A stretch of DNA of 64,000 nt from Anaerolineaceae bacterium. GTDB lineage: Bacteria > Chloroflexota > Anaerolineae > Anaerolineales > Anaerolineaceae. The notes beneath the pieces were generated by a model, which was given only the letters and a program-made list of their open reading frames with translations, had not been told where the DNA came from and ran no database searches. The DNA lies in assembly GCA_002702705.1 (NCBI GenBank), contig PABH01000059.1, forward strand, positions 16,619 through 80,618, written 5' to 3'. Shown here in pieces: positions 28,954 through 37,391 of the stretch (position 1 is its first letter; every line of letters starts with the position of its first letter). The translations under genes were made by a program, and so were the position numbers.

Positions 28954-28990
28954 AAAAAAGGTCGGCACATCATCGGTTGATGCACCGACC
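28954..28990 (-). terminator. Intercistronic rho-independent terminator or attenuator after the binding-protein gene
   Basis: On the minus strand a 13-bp stem (arms 28978-28990 and 28960-28972, two G-U pairs, 5-nt loop) is followed at once by six Ts (28954-28959). It starts 22 nt after the stop of the binding-protein gene and ends before the MalF-type gene. Such partial terminators commonly raise binding-protein mRNA over permease mRNA. Confidence 0.8.
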
Positions 28991-29012
28991 CATCAACAGT
29001 TAGTCTAAAAAT

Positions 29013-30440
29013 TTATTGAACGACATCCATAACCGCTTGTTGCGCTTCATCAAGAGCTTCTTGAGCTGTTAATTCGCCGCTCCAAACCTTTTCCCAGCGT
29101 TGGTTCAGTTGTTCAGTCCAATTGGGATACTTGCTGACATAAACACCACCGGTGCTAACCGCCAAAGCATCATCCACAACTGTCCACAAAGGATTAGCGG
29201 AAAGTACAGGATCGGAAGCAGCAATGATATTGGTTGGCTGTGCCTGTGTATCACGTGCCCAGGATGCCTGACCTTCAGGGCCGGTAGCACATTTCATAAA
29301 TTCCCAGGCAGCTTCTGCGTTATCTGCGCCGGAGGGAATGGAGAATGAGAAACCACCACTCCAGGTACCCGTCTCACCTGCAACCTTGGAAGGCAATAAA
29401 GCGACACCCCAATCGGTGCGGGGGGTACTGCCGTCATCTAGTGTAGTTTTTGGTCGATAAAACTCGAGCTGGCTGTTGTAACCAAAGATATCAGTCCGCA
29501 TAGCTACCCCAGCACTCATGAAGTTATCATTTGGAGGAGCACCGAATTGAGCATTAAAGCTCTGGACAGCATCCCAACCACCATACCGCTCAACCCATTT
29601 TTGAATCCATTCCACGGTTTCAACCATATCGGGATTATTAATTTGGGGGGTTCCATCGGGAGCGATCATTTCTTCGCCATTAGTATATTGCCAAATATCA
29701 ACTCCGCGGTTCCACAGTGGGAAGAAACCAATGCGAGCATAGGTACCATCATCGTTTTTCACATCAAGGGCATCTGCATATTCCCAGACTTCATCCCAGG
29801 TCGTTGGTGGTTTTTCCGGATCTAAACCAGCTTGTGCAAATAATGTTTTATTGTAGAACAAAATGGAAACATCGGTTTCCTGTGGTAAACCGTAGGTGTT
29901 ACCTTCATAAAGAGTCTGGTCCCAAGCCCAATCATAGAACATATCACGGGTGATGCCATCGCGGTCAGCCCAAGGTTGTAAATTGGTGTAAATACCATCT
30001 GCGGCATCCTTGGGTAAGGTAGGTCGGTCAGAAACGATTACATCAGGCATACCAGAGCCAGCGGCTACAGCTGCGATATTTGCGGTCCAGATATCCCCCC
30101 AAGGTTTAACGGTTTCGTTAACCGTGATATTGGGTAATTTGGCTTCGCAAATGGCGATCACACGGCGAAGTGCATTTCGCCGTACGGGTGATGCCCAAAA
30201 ATGCCATACTTCCACTTCACCGGCTACATCCGGGTTTAACATAACGGAACCTTCAGGTAAAGGTGCGGCAACTTCCACTTCTACGGTTTCAATGACTTTT
30301 TCAACAATGGTTTCACCGGGAACTTCAACTTCCACGGTTTGTACAATCACTTCAGGTGTAGGGGTAGCACAGGAAGCCAAAAATACAGTAATAACAAGTA
30401 ACACAGCGAGAAACCGCCAAGACTTAAATTTCTTATTCAT
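29013..30440 (-). CDS. ABC transporter sugar-binding lipoprotein (CUT1)
   Basis: A 475-residue extracellular solute-binding protein. The signal peptide ends in a lipobox (VFLASC), so Cys about 24 would be lipidated and the protein anchored on the outer face of the membrane. A Val/Glu/Thr-rich linker (about 30-65, repeats of VEVEV and TIVEKVIE) follows, a style common in Chloroflexota. The bacterial solute-binding family 1 fold begins at GEVEVWHFWASP. It should capture the oligosaccharide used by this operon. It is the first structural gene after the ROK regulator, with GAAGGAG before the ATG. Confidence 0.93.
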   Translation of the reverse strand: MNKKFKSWRFLAVLLVITVFLASCATPTPEVIVQTVEVEVPGETIVEKVIETVEVEVAAPLPEGSVMLNPDVAGEVEVWHFWASPVRRNALRRVIAICEAKLPNITVNETVKPWGDIWTANIAAVAAGSGMPDVIVSDRPTLPKDAADGIYTNLQPWADRDGITRDMFYDWAWDQTLYEGNTYGLPQETDVSILFYNKTLFAQAGLDPEKPPTTWDEVWEYADALDVKNDDGTYARIGFFPLWNRGVDIWQYTNGEEMIAPDGTPQINNPDMVETVEWIQKWVERYGGWDAVQSFNAQFGAPPNDNFMSAGVAMRTDIFGYNSQLEFYRPKTTLDDGSTPRTDWGVALLPSKVAGETGTWSGGFSFSIPSGADNAEAAWEFMKCATGPEGQASWARDTQAQPTNIIAASDPVLSANPLWTVVDDALAVSTGGVYVSKYPNWTEQLNQRWEKVWSGELTAQEALDEAQQAVMDVVQ

Positions 30441-30554
30441 TCTAATTCTCCTTCATAAAGTTGTGTTTGGTATAATAAGATCAGTGGTTAAATTTATTTT
30501 TTGGGCTTACGTTATCAGTTTTTGCCAAAAATTCGTATGTATGCCCGGATAGAT

Positions 30555-31823
30555 TTACCTCCTTTCAACTTGCTCGCCTTCCCCAAGGCGAGCAAGGGTT
30601 TCTATTGGATAAGACAATACATGATCATGGATTGTTGTAAAAGCACCCATTAAGGAAGCATCACTTCCAAAATGAGCGATCACGATATCAGCACCCCTCC
30701 ACGCCCATTCCAATGCTCGAGCCTGAACAGAGTTTTTGATTTCTTCCAACATAAGCGGGTAAGCCGGGCTTAAATAACCACCCAGCACTACCCTTTCTGG
30801 ATTAAGTACATTAATTAAATTAGCTAAACCTAAACCAATATATTCCCCTGTTTCTTTTAATATCTCTCTGGAAAGCAAGTCCCCTTGCTCTGCTGCTTCC
30901 ACCAACTTCGAAATAGTATGTTTGCTGAAGTGTTTTAAGGTCTCTTCCGTTATTAGCGAAGATTCACCGTCTTTTAATCGGTTTCGCATACGGCGTAAAA
31001 CCGCAGGTGCGCTCACAAACGCTTCCCAACAACCTAAATTACCACAATTACATTGCGGGCCATGGGGATCAATCGTCATATGACCAACTTCACCAGCAAT
31101 CCCAGCCACACCAGATAAAATCTCTTTATTGTACACAATTCCAGAACCCACACCTGATGTGATGTTGATATATAAAACGTAATTACTATCGCGGGCTGCC
31201 CCTAAAAATGATTCACCTAAAGCAGCCAGGTTCGCTTCGTTATTGATGTAAATGGGCAGATCAAAATGAGTTCCAAGCCAATCTCTGAAAGAGAAATTGC
31301 GCCAACCCAAGTTGGGCGCAAATAATAAGGTGCCGTTATCAATATCAACCAAACCCGGAACACTTAATCCCAAACCTAAAATTGGTCGGGATTCGTCTTC
31401 TACCTGGTCAACAGCTGCTAAAATCAAACTTAATAAATTATCTAAAATTAAGGTTTGCCCATCTTCCGGTGTATGCGCTAATTCATTACGCCAAATAATA
31501 TTTCCCGAAAAATCCGTTAAAATAACAGCATTGTAATCAATATCTAAACGGGCAGCGATAATGAACCCAGCCTGAGGATTAAGTTCAAGCAAAATGGAAG
31601 GCCTGCCAGTAGAAAGTGTTGATAACAGCCCTACTTCCTTCACAAAACCATAATCGATAAGTTCACGTACCAGCCGGGTAATGGTGGCTTTATTCAAACC
31701 GGTTAGTTCTGCTAATGCTGCACGGGAGATAAGTTTGTTATTCCGCAGTTCACTTAATACAGCGGATAAATTCAGATTTCTGAGCAGGCTCTGATCGCCT
31801 GCATTTTGATTATTATTTGTCAT
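30555..31823 (-). CDS. ROK-family transcriptional regulator (XylR/NagC type)
   Basis: A 422-residue regulator. Residues about 12-65 form a winged helix-turn-helix (SRAALAELTGLNKATITRLV). The rest is a ROK sugar-kinase-like domain with GLGLSVPGLVD and the zinc motif HMTIDPHGPQCNCGNLGCWE. Such proteins repress sugar operons until a sugar ligand binds. It heads the minus-strand operon and is divergent from the isomerase-fold gene; a XylR-like operator lies in the shared intergenic region, so it probably represses both directions and itself. ATG at 31823 has only a weak ribosome binding site. Confidence 0.92.
   Translation of the reverse strand: MTNNNQNAGDQSLLRNLNLSAVLSELRNNKLISRAALAELTGLNKATITRLVRELIDYGFVKEVGLLSTLSTGRPSILLELNPQAGFIIAARLDIDYNAVILTDFSGNIIWRNELAHTPEDGQTLILDNLLSLILAAVDQVEDESRPILGLGLSVPGLVDIDNGTLLFAPNLGWRNFSFRDWLGTHFDLPIYINNEANLAALGESFLGAARDSNYVLYINITSGVGSGIVYNKEILSGVAGIAGEVGHMTIDPHGPQCNCGNLGCWEAFVSAPAVLRRMRNRLKDGESSLITEETLKHFSKHTISKLVEAAEQGDLLSREILKETGEYIGLGLANLINVLNPERVVLGGYLSPAYPLMLEEIKNSVQARALEWAWRGADIVIAHFGSDASLMGAFTTIHDHVLSYPIETLARLGEGEQVERR
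30569..30596 (-). other. Perfect 12-bp hairpin inside the 3' end of the ROK regulator gene
   Basis: CTTGCTCGCCTT (30569-30580) and AAGGCGAGCAAG (30585-30596) are perfect inverted repeats around a 4-nt loop, ending 14 nt before the last base of the ROK gene. It lacks a T-tract in either direction, so it is not a normal terminator. It may be an mRNA processing or stability element between the regulator and binding-protein genes. Confidence 0.6.
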
Positions 31824-31849
31824 AACTGTTTTTCTTGGGATTAATTTGG

Positions 31850-31855
31850 TATAAT
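31850..31855 (+). promoter_or_regulatory. Candidate -10 box for the isomerase/kinase/GH32 operon
   Basis: TATAAT on the plus strand, 81 nt before the ATG at 31936. The -35 side (TGTTTT near 31827) is weak. The operator starts four nt downstream, which would place the transcription start inside the operator. Confidence 0.55.
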
Positions 31856-31858
31856 GAA

Positions 31859-31883
31859 TTAGTTGCTTTCTGCAATCAACTAA
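31859..31883. promoter_or_regulatory. XylR/ROK-type operator between divergent promoters
   Basis: A 25-bp element TTAGTTG-N11-CAACTAA with perfect 7-bp arms. Length and outer arms match the known XylR operator pattern of Bacillus (TTAGTTT...AAACTAA, 25 bp). It lies between the -10 boxes of the two divergent promoters and would cover both transcription starts, fitting binding by the adjacent ROK regulator. Confidence 0.75.
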
Positions 31884-31887
31884 CCAT

Positions 31888-31916
31888 AGTTTACAATCGT
31901 TTTATCAAAATGTCAA
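31888..31916 (-). promoter_or_regulatory. Sigma70-type promoter of the ROK regulator and glycan operon
   Basis: On the minus strand TTGACA (31916-31911) and TAAACT (31893-31888) are separated by exactly 17 nt. The operator begins five nt downstream of the -10 box. It is the best candidate promoter for the ROK gene and possibly the long operon behind it. Confidence 0.7.
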
Positions 31917-31935
31917 TAACCTTTTGGAGTTCCCG

Positions 31936-33360
31936 ATGAATGATGTTCAAAATACAACCCGCTTCTTGATTCAACAACCACTTTCTTTCTTAACGCGTCC
32001 ACTGGCACGCGGTTTACCGATTCTCGCCAGACCCGGAAAACCAAGCGTAAACCTGGAAAAATTAAACCAGATTCTTGAAGGAACAGCTCAATTAGAGGAT
32101 CTAATTGCCATTCAAAACCCAGAACATTGGGAAAATCTTATTCTTAACGTGGAAGATTCCATCGATGCCCTTTTCCCCCTCAGCAACCCCGCCTATCCCA
32201 CCGAAATTTGGAATTCCCATCCTTATCCTCTGGTCAAGCGCGGCCTACCGGTTGTTTTTTGGTCGCTTATAGAACATGATGAGCCTGATTTCTGGCGATT
32301 TGCAGCCCGGGATATGCTAAACACCTTAGGTGCCGATGTTCATATTGTCCGAAATAATCGCGAGGGATTAGTCCTAATGAAAGCATTCGCGATGAAACGT
32401 TTCTTAAAACAAAGCAAAATCGTAGTGTTTGGAGAACAAAATTTTCCCTGGAATGCCAGCGCAGCAGGCTTTAAAGTCACCGAAACCCTAGGTTTACAAA
32501 TTTCCATCCGCCCAATTCAAAATTTTCGGGATCGATATGACAAGTTTACAAACACCGAGGTTGAAGCGGTTATAAAAAAACGCTTAGGCAAACGTTATCT
32601 TTTACAAGGTGTTCAAAACACAGACTTGCAGCAAGCCATTCGCACCTATTTAGCCATCCGTGAAATTTTAATAGAGGAACGAGCGATTGGGTTTGGCGTA
32701 AACTGCTTTGGTGATTTAATTATCCAGGGTGGACGTGATGTGCCCTGTTTGGCCCAACTGTTGCTGCGGGAAGAGGGCTTTATCGCTGCCTGTGATGGTG
32801 ATTTCATCGCCATGACTAGCATGGTCTTGAGTACCTATTTTTTAGAGAAACCCTGCATGACATCAAACCTCTATCCAGTCTCCTATATTGGCGCACTCAC
32901 CGATCACTTTGGTGATCCACTCAGCCCAAGTGAAGATTATTCCACAGATCGTTGGAAAAACATCGCCCGCATGGCGCATTGCGGCTTTGTGGGTGTTGTC
33001 TCCCCCGAAATGACGCCTAACGGTCAGGTTAGCCTGCGAGATTGGGGAGGCACATATGAAATCCATCGTGATGGCCGTGGTTGTGGCATTGATGGTGACC
33101 TAGCCGCCAATCAAGAAATTACTGTATTTTCATTAAACTTTGGTGTTAAAAAGCTGATGGTCTCACCCGGAAAAATTTTAGAAACTACCCGTCATACCAA
33201 TATGCCTCACTGTGAATCGAGCCTCTTACTCGAGTTAAATGACCTGCACGGTTTCTTTGAAGAAGTCTCTCGCGATCATGTCATCGTGATCTACGGGGAC
33301 CATCAGCGTGATCTCGAAATCTTGGCAAATGTACTTGGCCTTGAATTCCAAACCTATTAA
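31936..33360 (+). CDS. L-fucose/L-arabinose isomerase-fold protein
   Basis: A 474-residue protein resembling the COG2407 family of fucose/arabinose isomerase-like proteins: an N-terminal Rossmann-like part (VVFGEQNFPWNAS), a middle part with FGVNCFGDL and a metal-site-like EEGFIAACDGDFIAM, and a C-terminal beta domain with HCGFVGVV and IYGDHQRDLEILA. Metal ligands expected of true isomerases (Glu/Asp pair and a His) have candidates in EEGF, CDGD and the late HC or DH motifs, but the assignment is by eye. It heads the plus-strand operon with TTGGAG before the ATG. An aldose-ketose isomerase role feeding a sugar kinase is likely. Confidence 0.75.
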   Translation: MNDVQNTTRFLIQQPLSFLTRPLARGLPILARPGKPSVNLEKLNQILEGTAQLEDLIAIQNPEHWENLILNVEDSIDALFPLSNPAYPTEIWNSHPYPLVKRGLPVVFWSLIEHDEPDFWRFAARDMLNTLGADVHIVRNNREGLVLMKAFAMKRFLKQSKIVVFGEQNFPWNASAAGFKVTETLGLQISIRPIQNFRDRYDKFTNTEVEAVIKKRLGKRYLLQGVQNTDLQQAIRTYLAIREILIEERAIGFGVNCFGDLIIQGGRDVPCLAQLLLREEGFIAACDGDFIAMTSMVLSTYFLEKPCMTSNLYPVSYIGALTDHFGDPLSPSEDYSTDRWKNIARMAHCGFVGVVSPEMTPNGQVSLRDWGGTYEIHRDGRGCGIDGDLAANQEITVFSLNFGVKKLMVSPGKILETTRHTNMPHCESSLLLELNDLHGFFEEVSRDHVIVIYGDHQRDLEILANVLGLEFQTY

Positions 33361-33384
33361 CTCTGTTTAGAAAGAGAAAAGTTA

Positions 33385-33567
33385 ATGCCAGAGTTAACTG
33401 CCCACAAACACATGAGATTCGTCATTAATAATGGAAAACCAGACCGGATTTCCGTAGCAACCGATATTCCCAATATGAACCCCTGCCACCCGTCGGGGAA
33501 ACCGTTTTGGGAAGTGTATGTTTTTACCGACCCCCCTTTATATAGGCCAATAGTTAAGCAATCATAA
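33385..33567 (+). CDS. Possible small protein (60 aa), unrecognised
   Basis: An open frame of 60 codons (MPELTAHKHMRF...) in the 294-nt gap between the isomerase-fold and ROK kinase genes, with AGAAAGAG upstream of the ATG. No domain, membrane segment or family is recognised. It may be a small gene, a relic of a truncated one, or chance. Confidence 0.25.
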   Translation: MPELTAHKHMRFVINNGKPDRISVATDIPNMNPCHPSGKPFWEVYVFTDPPLYRPIVKQS

Positions 33568-33654
33568 ATTGGTTTTAACGGGCGGTTTACTCTTTAAATT
33601 GATCGAGGTCGCCAAGAAGTATAGGTGATATGAATAACAGAATTTGAGGTAAGT

Positions 33655-34512
33655 ATGTCATGCTACATTGGACTTGATATCGGTGGGACCAAATTTATGG
33701 TTGCCAGCACAGATCTGAATGGCAAAATCTTGCGCCGTGTTCGTTTGGATACATCCTCCAGCTTGGAAAAAGATTTGGATCACTTGCACGCTATGATTGG
33801 TGAGGTCAGCGAAGGCCAACCAATCGCCGGCATTGGGGCTGCCATCGGTGGCCCGTTGGATTGGAAACACGGCATAGTTTCCCCACTTCACCAACCCGCC
33901 TGGCGTGATGTTCCTTTAAAACACATCATGGAAACTCGTTGGAATTGTCCATTTTTTGTCGATGTAGATACCAACGTGGCTGCCTTTGGTGAGTATTATC
34001 TTTCAAACCTGAATGTCCACAAATTTGTCTACCTGACGCTCAGCACTGGTATGGGAGGCGGCATGTTGGTTGATGGAAAATTAGACCGCGGACTCCACGG
34101 AGCACATCCTGAGATGGGACATCAATCCATCGCCTACCGCTGCCAATATCCACACCGCTTGCAATGTGAGTGTGGTGTCCCGGACTGCTTGGAAGCACTA
34201 ATCTCCGGCAACGGCATTCGCCGCATTTACCAAAAGCCAGCCGAACAGTTATCTGCTGAGGAGTGGGATGAAGTGGCCTATAATCTTGGTCAGGGGCTGC
34301 GTAATATAGCCACCCTCTACGCCCCGGATCTTATTCATATTGGCGGCGGGGTAGCCGTTGGCGGTGGAGAAAAACTGATACAAGCAGCGGCATTGACCAT
34401 GCGAGATCATTTGCGCCTTGTACCTCCTCCTGAAGTTCGCTTGAGTACATTTGGTTATGATACCGCTCTGTGGGGTGCCCTTACCCTCGCAAAACAAGGA
34501 ATAAGTGATTAA
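33655..34512 (+). CDS. ROK-family sugar kinase
   Basis: A 285-residue ROK kinase (glucokinase, mannokinase or fructokinase group). YIGLDIGGTKFMVA is the ATP-binding DxGxT motif, GIGAAIGGPLD the sugar-binding block, FVDVDTNVAAFGEY holds the catalytic Asp, and STGMGGGM is the phosphate-2 region. The zinc motif is HPEMGHQ...CECGVPDCLEA. No HTH is present, so it is an enzyme and not a regulator. Placed just before GH32 (7 nt gap) it may phosphorylate the fructose, mannose or glucose released in this locus. GAGGT precedes the ATG. Confidence 0.9.
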   Translation: MSCYIGLDIGGTKFMVASTDLNGKILRRVRLDTSSSLEKDLDHLHAMIGEVSEGQPIAGIGAAIGGPLDWKHGIVSPLHQPAWRDVPLKHIMETRWNCPFFVDVDTNVAAFGEYYLSNLNVHKFVYLTLSTGMGGGMLVDGKLDRGLHGAHPEMGHQSIAYRCQYPHRLQCECGVPDCLEALISGNGIRRIYQKPAEQLSAEEWDEVAYNLGQGLRNIATLYAPDLIHIGGGVAVGGGEKLIQAAALTMRDHLRLVPPPEVRLSTFGYDTALWGALTLAKQGISD

Positions 34513-34518
34513 AACAGC

Positions 34519-35904
34519 ATGGATTTTCATCGCCCCACCTACCACTTAACCCCACCAAAAAATTGGATGAATGACCCCAACGGCGCGATTCAATGGAAAG
34601 GTAAGTACCACCTATTTTATCAATACAACCCACATGCAGCGGTTTCTGCTACAAAACATTGGGGACACGCAGTTAGTGATGATCTCCTCACCTGGGAGCA
34701 TTTACCCATCGCCCTTACCCCGGAAGCTGGCCGGTATGATAAGAATGGTTGTTTTAGCGGCTGTATGGTGGTTAACAATGGTGTACCAACCATCATTTAC
34801 ACTGGCGTTAAACCGGAGGTGCAATGCCTGGCAACCAGCAGTGATGATTTACTGACCTGGAAAAAATACCCAGGCAATCCCGTCTTATCAAAATTTCCGG
34901 ATGATATGAACCTTCGAACCTTCCGAGATCCTTACGTATGGAAAGAAGAGGAAGGACTGTGGTACATGCTCTTAGGCAGCGGAACCCGAGAAAGCGGTGG
35001 TCTTTGCCTTTTATATCGTTCATCAGACCTAATTAATTGGGAATATCTTCACCCATTGATGAAAGGTAACCGAGTGGAAACAGGGCTGGTTTGGAATTGT
35101 CCCAATTTTTTTAAATTAGAAGGACAACATATCTTGATCGTTTCAGGGCAGCCAGTTTGGAAACCTTTCTATTGGACTGGAATCTATTCAGACCATCAAT
35201 TCAGCCCGCAACATTCCGGCCTGGTGGATTACGGAGGCTGCTTATACGCGGGTTTAGTCTTTCACGACGAAAATAACCGTCCCATCTACTGGGGTTGGAT
35301 CTGGGAAAGCCGCACAGATGCAGAAATTCTAGCAGCTGGTTGGGCAGGTGTGATGGCCTTACCACGTATCCCTTTTCTAAATCCCCATGGAGGGCTTGGA
35401 TTTAAACCAGCACCCGAAACAGAGAAGCTGCGCCAAAATAAAATAACCATCCCAGAAGAAAACTATGCGTTCCACCGTGGCTCACAAACTGTCTCTATTT
35501 TACAAGGGGCAGCTTTAGAAATTAAACTTACCCTAGAACCGGGAAACAGCCGTGATCTTGGCATTCAAGTGTTAAGTGCACTCGACCAATCGGAATACAC
35601 ACGCATTGGATTTAATCTCAAAAATAACGAACTTTATCTCGATCGTTCCCAGGCAAATCTTTCCCCTACCATGTTCTTTAACTGGCCTAATCCCAATTAC
35701 CACACCGCCCCCCTTAATCTGCAACAGGACGAACCCCTGACCCTTCACATCTTCATTGACCATTCTGTCATAGAAGTCTACACACCCAGTGGAATCGTTA
35801 TCTCCAGCCGCGTGTACACCAGCACCCCCCAGTGTGATCATGTTTTTTTATACGCTGATGAAGAAAATAGCCGAGTATTAAGTTTAGAAGCCTGGAAATT
35901 ATGA
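34519..35904 (+). CDS. GH32 beta-fructosidase-like protein with missing acid/base Glu
   Basis: A 461-residue protein with the GH32 five-blade propeller and C-terminal beta-sandwich. WMNDPNG holds the nucleophile Asp (about 19), and the transition-state stabiliser Asp is in TFRDPYVW (about 137). The third catalytic motif, normally WECPD with the acid/base Glu, reads WNCPN here (Asn about 193). The codons are clear (TGG AAT TGT CCC AAT). Hydrolysis should be strongly impaired unless another residue substitutes, so the protein may be a binding or regulatory relic or use a different donor. It has no signal peptide and overlaps nothing; the ROK kinase is seven nt upstream. Confidence 0.85.
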   Translation: MDFHRPTYHLTPPKNWMNDPNGAIQWKGKYHLFYQYNPHAAVSATKHWGHAVSDDLLTWEHLPIALTPEAGRYDKNGCFSGCMVVNNGVPTIIYTGVKPEVQCLATSSDDLLTWKKYPGNPVLSKFPDDMNLRTFRDPYVWKEEEGLWYMLLGSGTRESGGLCLLYRSSDLINWEYLHPLMKGNRVETGLVWNCPNFFKLEGQHILIVSGQPVWKPFYWTGIYSDHQFSPQHSGLVDYGGCLYAGLVFHDENNRPIYWGWIWESRTDAEILAAGWAGVMALPRIPFLNPHGGLGFKPAPETEKLRQNKITIPEENYAFHRGSQTVSILQGAALEIKLTLEPGNSRDLGIQVLSALDQSEYTRIGFNLKNNELYLDRSQANLSPTMFFNWPNPNYHTAPLNLQQDEPLTLHIFIDHSVIEVYTPSGIVISSRVYTSTPQCDHVFLYADEENSRVLSLEAWKL

Positions 35905-36791
35905 TACAAGGAATTGATAACCCTTCCAACCAAATTCAATAATAAATGAATTACAAATACGAGTAGGTTTTTTTTATAAAAAAACAGAATCCCATAGTTT
36001 TTGGGCCTCGATCATTTGCGGGAGTAGATATGAATCAGTAACCATTAGGTTATGAGTGCAAATCTGAGATCCATGAGGATTCTATTACGTTTTCATCGTC
36101 CAATTAATTGTGTTTATGAAATTGCAGTACAAAAATTTGAACGCGATATAAGGGGAACCTGAAAAAAACCTATCCATATCGATATACTTTCGATTTAATA
36201 TCTACCGATATTGATAGATTGTAATCAATTTTAGACAGTGTTATTCTTGATCTAAATTAATAGATCAAGGGATGAACGTATGTTAAAACAAAAAACGACC
36301 ATATATGGACACTTTAGAAATAGCAGCGGGAGCAGGGTTCGAACCACTCCCCTAAGGGGACTATGTTACATCCTGGGTATCCGTCAAAATCCTGAATTCG
36401 TACCGTTGGTGCACCGAGTTCTGTAAACCTTGCCAGGGACCTGCAGGACTAACGCCAGCCAGCCTGACAATCTCTGGTTCATGCGTGCCAGGCACACTAC
36501 GGTAGTTAATCAATATTCGTAATGTAGATATTCATATGGGTTCATCAAGTCTTTTTTTGATTTGCTAACGCAATATTTTCATTAAGATTGAGACATACCG
36601 ATTTTATCCTGGGAGGTGCGCCCCCCTGATATTAATAAAAAGTTGTTTGATTTCTGTTAAAGTTCACCATTAGCGGGTGTTTCACAATCTTTATAATCCT
36701 GCATCAGGTAAAGGATCAATTCGATTTCCTTAACCCTCTATTTGCATACCATTTTGCAGTTCTTTTTAGAAACTTCGGAGTGTCATTAAAA
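35905..36791. other. 887-bp AT-rich gap between the sugar locus and the mobile-element-like region
   Basis: No convincing gene is seen. It holds an AT-rich part with two palindromes (36200-36219 and 36246-36269), then a locally GC-richer stretch (about 36325-36510) with a tRNA-like GGTTCGAACC and short hairpins such as GTGCCAGGCAC. A possible -10 (TATAAT near 36691) lies before the first element gene. It marks a change of gene content and may contain the left junction of the element. Confidence 0.5.
36200..36269. repeat. Two adjacent palindromes, candidate partition or regulatory sites
   Basis: 36200-36219 is a 20-bp imperfect palindrome (ATCTA...TAGAT, 8 of 10 pairs). 36246-36269 has perfect 9-bp arms CTTGATCTA and TAGATCAAG around AATTAA. 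They lie about 1.1 kb before parA. No neighbouring protein-specific site is known, so the function is inference. Confidence 0.4.
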
Positions 36792-37382
36792 ATGTCAGAT
36801 AAAAAATTTGATTATTTGTTACCTCAACCAAAAGAAAACCCGATTGAGCATAGGGGTTATGTTTGGAAAGTTATTGGGGATCCAACTCGTAATAACGATG
36901 ATCCTGGCATATTCTTTGGAAGATTATTTCGAATGATTGATATTCGACTCAACCGGGACGAAAAATCAACCTGGCCAGACGGAATTGTATTTGAAAATGT
37001 GACTTCAGGTTGCCAGCTCACTTTTCAAAACGGCGTATTGATGGATCTAACAAATTCCAAAGTAATCCAAAAAAAGCCAAGAGTTCGTGATCGTGGACAT
37101 AGATCAAAACGAGTGGAAGAGGCAAATGATAGAAAAAACGTCAACAATGTTGATCCTATCCCACCTAATGCCCAACTTCGGCGTTTTGTACTAGTGCGGT
37201 GTGAAGATATAAACGGCATATCAGGCACAGGAGAAGTTGCAGAGGGAACTGTTTTTAGAAGTGGGATGGCCGTCATCAACTGGCTAAGAGAACCATTTGC
37301 CATCGGCGTTTATCAGACTATGGAGGATGTCATCCTGGTTCATGGACACGAAGGACGTACACAAATTCAATTTATTGATTAG
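36792..37382 (+). CDS. Hypothetical protein (196 aa) upstream of parA
   Basis: No family is recognised. It is soluble, with a basic Arg/Lys-rich middle (about 95-120, KKPRVRDRGHRSKR) and beta-rich ends. ATG at 36792 is chosen because CGGAG lies 11 nt upstream; a GTG four codons earlier sits on top of that site. It is nine nt before parA, so it belongs to the partition/replication operon and may bind DNA or a partner protein (inference). Confidence 0.65.
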   Translation: MSDKKFDYLLPQPKENPIEHRGYVWKVIGDPTRNNDDPGIFFGRLFRMIDIRLNRDEKSTWPDGIVFENVTSGCQLTFQNGVLMDLTNSKVIQKKPRVRDRGHRSKRVEEANDRKNVNNVDPIPPNAQLRRFVLVRCEDINGISGTGEVAEGTVFRSGMAVINWLREPFAIGVYQTMEDVILVHGHEGRTQIQFID

Positions 37383-37391
37383 GAGGATCAG

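Noticed and set aside
36325..36426. tRNA-like GGTTCGAACC and a 48-codon frame over it
   Set aside because: The sequence around the T-loop-like palindrome does not form a 5-bp T-stem, and no acceptor stem or anticodon arm could be fitted. The frame has no ribosome binding site.
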